Source: Roseobacter sp.
GTDB taxonomy: Bacteria; Pseudomonadota; Alphaproteobacteria; Rhodobacterales; Rhodobacteraceae
Reading direction: 5' to 3'
DNA length: 7,317 nt
NCBI GenBank assembly: GCA_024636425.1
Contig: JAGXHB010000041.1
Location: 1 to 7,317, forward strand
This document shows, in pieces, positions 5,232 through 7,317 of this stretch. The translations under genes and the position numbers were made by a program. The notes beneath the pieces were generated by a model. That model was not told the origin of the DNA. It did not search any database and saw nothing but the letters and a program-made list of their open reading frames with translations. Within the stretch, counting starts at the first letter, position 1; the number at the start of each line of letters is the position of its first letter.

Positions 5232-6056
5232 ATGCTTGTCCGTCTGATCACATCGCTTTGCCTGTTGGCCCCAATGGCACAGGCGCAAACCGAAACCCGC
5301 ACGCCCAGCCATTGCATCGCTCTGGCCGATGCAACGCCGGGGATGGAATATCTCACCCTCGCCAGCCTGCCGCAGGTGCCGCCTGAAACCGTGCATCTGC
5401 ACTACGTCGCGCACGCCAGTTTTCTGATCCGCAGCCATGGCGGGCTGAACATGGTCACTGATTTCACCGGCTTCACCGGCACGTTGCCCCTGATCCCTGA
5501 TGTGGTCACGATGAACCATGCGCATGGCAGCCACTACACCGAGGCACCCGATCCCGCGATCCCCCATGTTCTGCCCGGCTGGGGCGCGTTCGGGGAAGGC
5601 ATCGATCACCACCTTGATCTGGGCGAAGTGTTGATCCGCAACGTCTCTACCGACATCCGCTCGCAGTTCACGGGCATCGAGGAAGAAGGCAATTCGGTCT
5701 TCATCTTTGAAATGGCCGGTCTTTGCATCGGGCATCTGGGGCATCTGCATCACGAACCGGATCTGGCGCAATATGCGGCCATCGGGCGGCTGGATGTGGT
5801 CATGGCACCGGTCGATGGTGGCTACACGCTGGACCAGCCGACGATGATCCGCGTGCTCAAACGTCTCAAATCGTCGATCGTGATCCCGATGCACTGGTTT
5901 TCGGGTTTCGCGCTGGATGACTTTCTGGAAGGCATGGCTGACGAATTTACCATAATCGAGGTTGAAGGGCCCGCGCTTGACGTGTCGGTCGACCGCTTGC
6001 CTTCGCAACCCACGATCATGGTGCTGCGCCCGCAATATCTGCGCAGCGACGATTAA
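5232..6056 (+). CDS. secreted MBL-fold metallo-hydrolase-like protein with altered metal motif
   Basis: A 274-residue protein with an N-terminal signal peptide: Arg4, a hydrophobic core (about 5-15) and a signal peptidase I site after AQA (16-18), so it should act in the periplasm or outside. The body fits the beta-lactamase-fold Zn-hydrolase group (COG2220/UlaG-like): YVAHASFLI (58-66), NHAHGSHYT (95-103), GHLGH (167-171), APVDGGYTLDQP (192-203) and IPMHW (218-222). Likely metal ligands are His96, His98, His101, His168 or His171, Asp195 and His221. The usual HxHxDH signature reads HxHGSH here: Ser100 replaces the Asp that normally binds the second metal, so the metal site or catalysis may differ. 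The substrate is unknown. The start is supported by AGAGG 6 nt upstream. It lies 96 bp after the SseB-family gene, and 40 bp separate it from the next gene on the same strand. Confidence 0.8.
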   Translation: MLVRLITSLCLLAPMAQAQTETRTPSHCIALADATPGMEYLTLASLPQVPPETVHLHYVAHASFLIRSHGGLNMVTDFTGFTGTLPLIPDVVTMNHAHGSHYTEAPDPAIPHVLPGWGAFGEGIDHHLDLGEVLIRNVSTDIRSQFTGIEEEGNSVFIFEMAGLCIGHLGHLHHEPDLAQYAAIGRLDVVMAPVDGGYTLDQPTMIRVLKRLKSSIVIPMHWFSGFALDDFLEGMADEFTIIEVEGPALDVSVDRLPSQPTIMVLRPQYLRSDD

Positions 6057-6096
6057 GCAGCTTGCAAGCGCGCGCAGTTGGCGCGATCAAGGTCGC

Positions 6097-7317
6097 ATGA
6101 AACTCAATCCCGCCGATCCCGCTTTCGAGGCCGCTTTGCGCGCCGATCTGTCGCCCGACGTCTTCCGCCCGGTCGAACCCCGCTATCTTGAAGAACCGCG
6201 CGGGCTTTATGCCGGTCAGTCCGCTGTGCTGGCCTTGCCGCGCGACACTGCCGAAGTTGCCACGCTGATCCGGCACGCAAACGCCGCGCGGGTGGGTGTC
6301 ATCCCTTACGGTGGGGGGACGGGGCTGGTCGGCGGGCAGGTGGCCGAAAGCGGTCCCGCCCCGCTGATCCTCTCGCTGGAGCGGATGAACAAGGTGCGTG
6401 CAGTCTACCCGGATGAAAACGTGCTGGTGGCCGAAGCGGGCGTGATCCTGTCCGACGTGCAGGACGCGGCAGAACAGGCAGGGCGGCTTTTTCCGCTGAC
6501 GCTTGCGGCGCAGGGATCGGCGCGCATCGGCGGCAATCTGGCGACCAATGCGGGGGGGACTGGCGTGCTGCGCTACGGCAATGCGCGCGACCTATGCCTT
6601 GGGCTCGAAGCCGTTTTGCCCGATGGCCAGATCTGGAATGGCCTCACGCGGCTGCGCAAGAACAACACCGGCTACGACCTGCGCCATCTCCTGATCGGCG
6701 CGGAAGGGACACTCGGCGTGATCACTGCGGCGGCGCTCAAGCTCTTTGCGCGCCCTGCGAAATCGGGCACAGCACTTTTGGTTGTGCCGTCGCCCGCTGC
6801 GGCGCTGAAGCTGCTGTCGCTCGCCCGCGATCAACTGGGCGAGATGGTCAGCGCCTTCGAGATCATGAACAAGATGGGCTTCGACTTCCTGAGCGAGACG
6901 ATGCCGGACCTGCGCCAACCCTTTGCCAGCCCCCCCGAATGGTGCGTGCTGATCGAGCTTGGCCTTAGCGGCAACCTGGACCCAACGACAGCCCTTGAAA
7001 CACTTTTCGAGACCGCGATGGAAGCTGACCTTGTCAGCGACGGGCTGATCGCGCAAAGCCAGCAACAGGCCGATGACTTCTGGTCCATCCGGGAGATGAT
7101 CCCCCATGCCAACCGCAAGATCGGCTCGGTGTCCAGCCATGACATCTCCGTGCCCTTGGGCGCGATCCCGGATTTCATCACACGGGCAGATGAGGCCGTG
7201 TCGCGGATCGGCGCGTTCAGGATCAACTGTTTCGGCCATGTGGGCGACGGCAACCTGCACTACAATATCTTCCCGGTTGCGGGCAAATCGCGGGAGGATC
7301 ATCTGGCCGACCGCGAC
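6097..7317 (+). CDS. FAD-linked oxidoreductase, D-2-hydroxyacid dehydrogenase type (3' end outside window)
   Basis: The frame from ATG 6097 is open for 407 codons to the right edge; family members are about 460-480 residues, so some 60-70 are missing. It belongs to the FAD-binding PCMH-type oxidases (GlcD/D-lactate and D-2-hydroxyglutarate dehydrogenase group). Seen in order: PYGGGTGLVGGQV (70-82, FAD diphosphate loop), GSARIGGNLATNAGG (140-154), RKNNTGYDL (187-195), GAEGTLGVITAAALKLF (201-217, end of the FAD domain), SVSSHDISVPL (344-354) and FGHVGDGNLHYNI (379-391) of the C-terminal oxidase domain, with His381 and His388 as probable active-site metal ligands. Such enzymes oxidise a D-2-hydroxyacid to the 2-oxoacid with FAD. 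D-2-hydroxyglutarate is a good guess from the NNTGYDL and HVGDGN context, but D-lactate or another substrate is possible. An AAGG precedes the start by a few bases. No signal peptide, so cytoplasmic or membrane-associated. Confidence 0.9.
   Translation, partial: MKLNPADPAFEAALRADLSPDVFRPVEPRYLEEPRGLYAGQSAVLALPRDTAEVATLIRHANAARVGVIPYGGGTGLVGGQVAESGPAPLILSLERMNKVRAVYPDENVLVAEAGVILSDVQDAAEQAGRLFPLTLAAQGSARIGGNLATNAGGTGVLRYGNARDLCLGLEAVLPDGQIWNGLTRLRKNNTGYDLRHLLIGAEGTLGVITAAALKLFARPAKSGTALLVVPSPAAALKLLSLARDQLGEMVSAFEIMNKMGFDFLSETMPDLRQPFASPPEWCVLIELGLSGNLDPTTALETLFETAMEADLVSDGLIAQSQQQADDFWSIREMIPHANRKIGSVSSHDISVPLGAIPDFITRADEAVSRIGAFRINCFGHVGDGNLHYNIFPVAGKSREDHLADRD

Noticed and set aside
5139..6035. 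298-codon minus-strand frame opposite the MBL-fold gene
   Set aside because: The plus strand has a signal peptide, a ribosome binding site and family motifs; the minus frame has none.
6060..6085. GCTTGCAAGC palindrome and CGCGC-AGTTG-GCGCG stem between the MBL-fold and FAD genes, as a terminator or operator
   Set aside because: The stem is only 5 bp with no T-run, and such motifs are frequent in GC-rich DNA; no repeat copy was seen in the window.
6592..7302. 236-codon minus-strand frame opposite the FAD oxidoreductase
   Set aside because: The FAD enzyme reads continuously with clear motifs on the plus strand across this whole stretch.

Overview
The window looks like chromosomal DNA of an alphaproteobacterium, most likely a marine Rhodobacteraceae (Roseobacter-group) member. 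The basis is the high GC content, GC-rich third codon positions, and the flavour of the encoded proteins (UDG-family plus SseB pair, KpsE with a long Pro/Ala-rich N-terminus). The assignment rests on recognition of protein families, not on a search.

Layout. Positions 1-217 (+) hold the last third of trpF (tryptophan synthesis), whose stop codon overlaps the stop of a convergent minus-strand operon. That operon reads kpsT (3393-2734), kpsE (2756-1044), kdsA (1047-214). Its genes are translationally packed: a 23-bp overlap between kpsT and kpsE, and an ATGA overlap between kpsE and kdsA. KpsT is the ATPase and KpsE the periplasm-spanning co-polymerase/adaptor of an ABC-dependent (group 2-like) capsule exporter. 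KdsA makes Kdo-8-phosphate, the precursor of Kdo used in lipid A core and, in such capsules, in the poly-Kdo lipid linker. The permease partner (KpsM) and outer-membrane exporter (KpsD/CtrA type) are not in the window.

A roughly 375-bp region (3394-3768) separates this operon from rightward genes. It carries a good sigma70-like promoter facing kpsT, a small leader hairpin, and an unidentified short minus-strand reading frame. Rightward lie an atypical uracil-DNA glycosylase-family gene (3769-4353) overlapping by ATGA an SseB-family gene (4350-5135). After these come a secreted metallo-beta-lactamase-fold protein with an altered metal motif (5232-6056) and the first 407 codons of an FAD-linked D-2-hydroxyacid dehydrogenase-type enzyme that runs off the right edge (6097-7317).

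No rRNA, tRNA, CRISPR array, insertion sequence or integrase was seen. The content is mostly recognisable families. The points most worth a second look are the large uncharacterised cytoplasmic region of KpsE, the divergent nucleotide-binding motifs of KpsT, the variant active-site motifs of the UDG and MBL proteins, and the unexplained 3394-3768 region.
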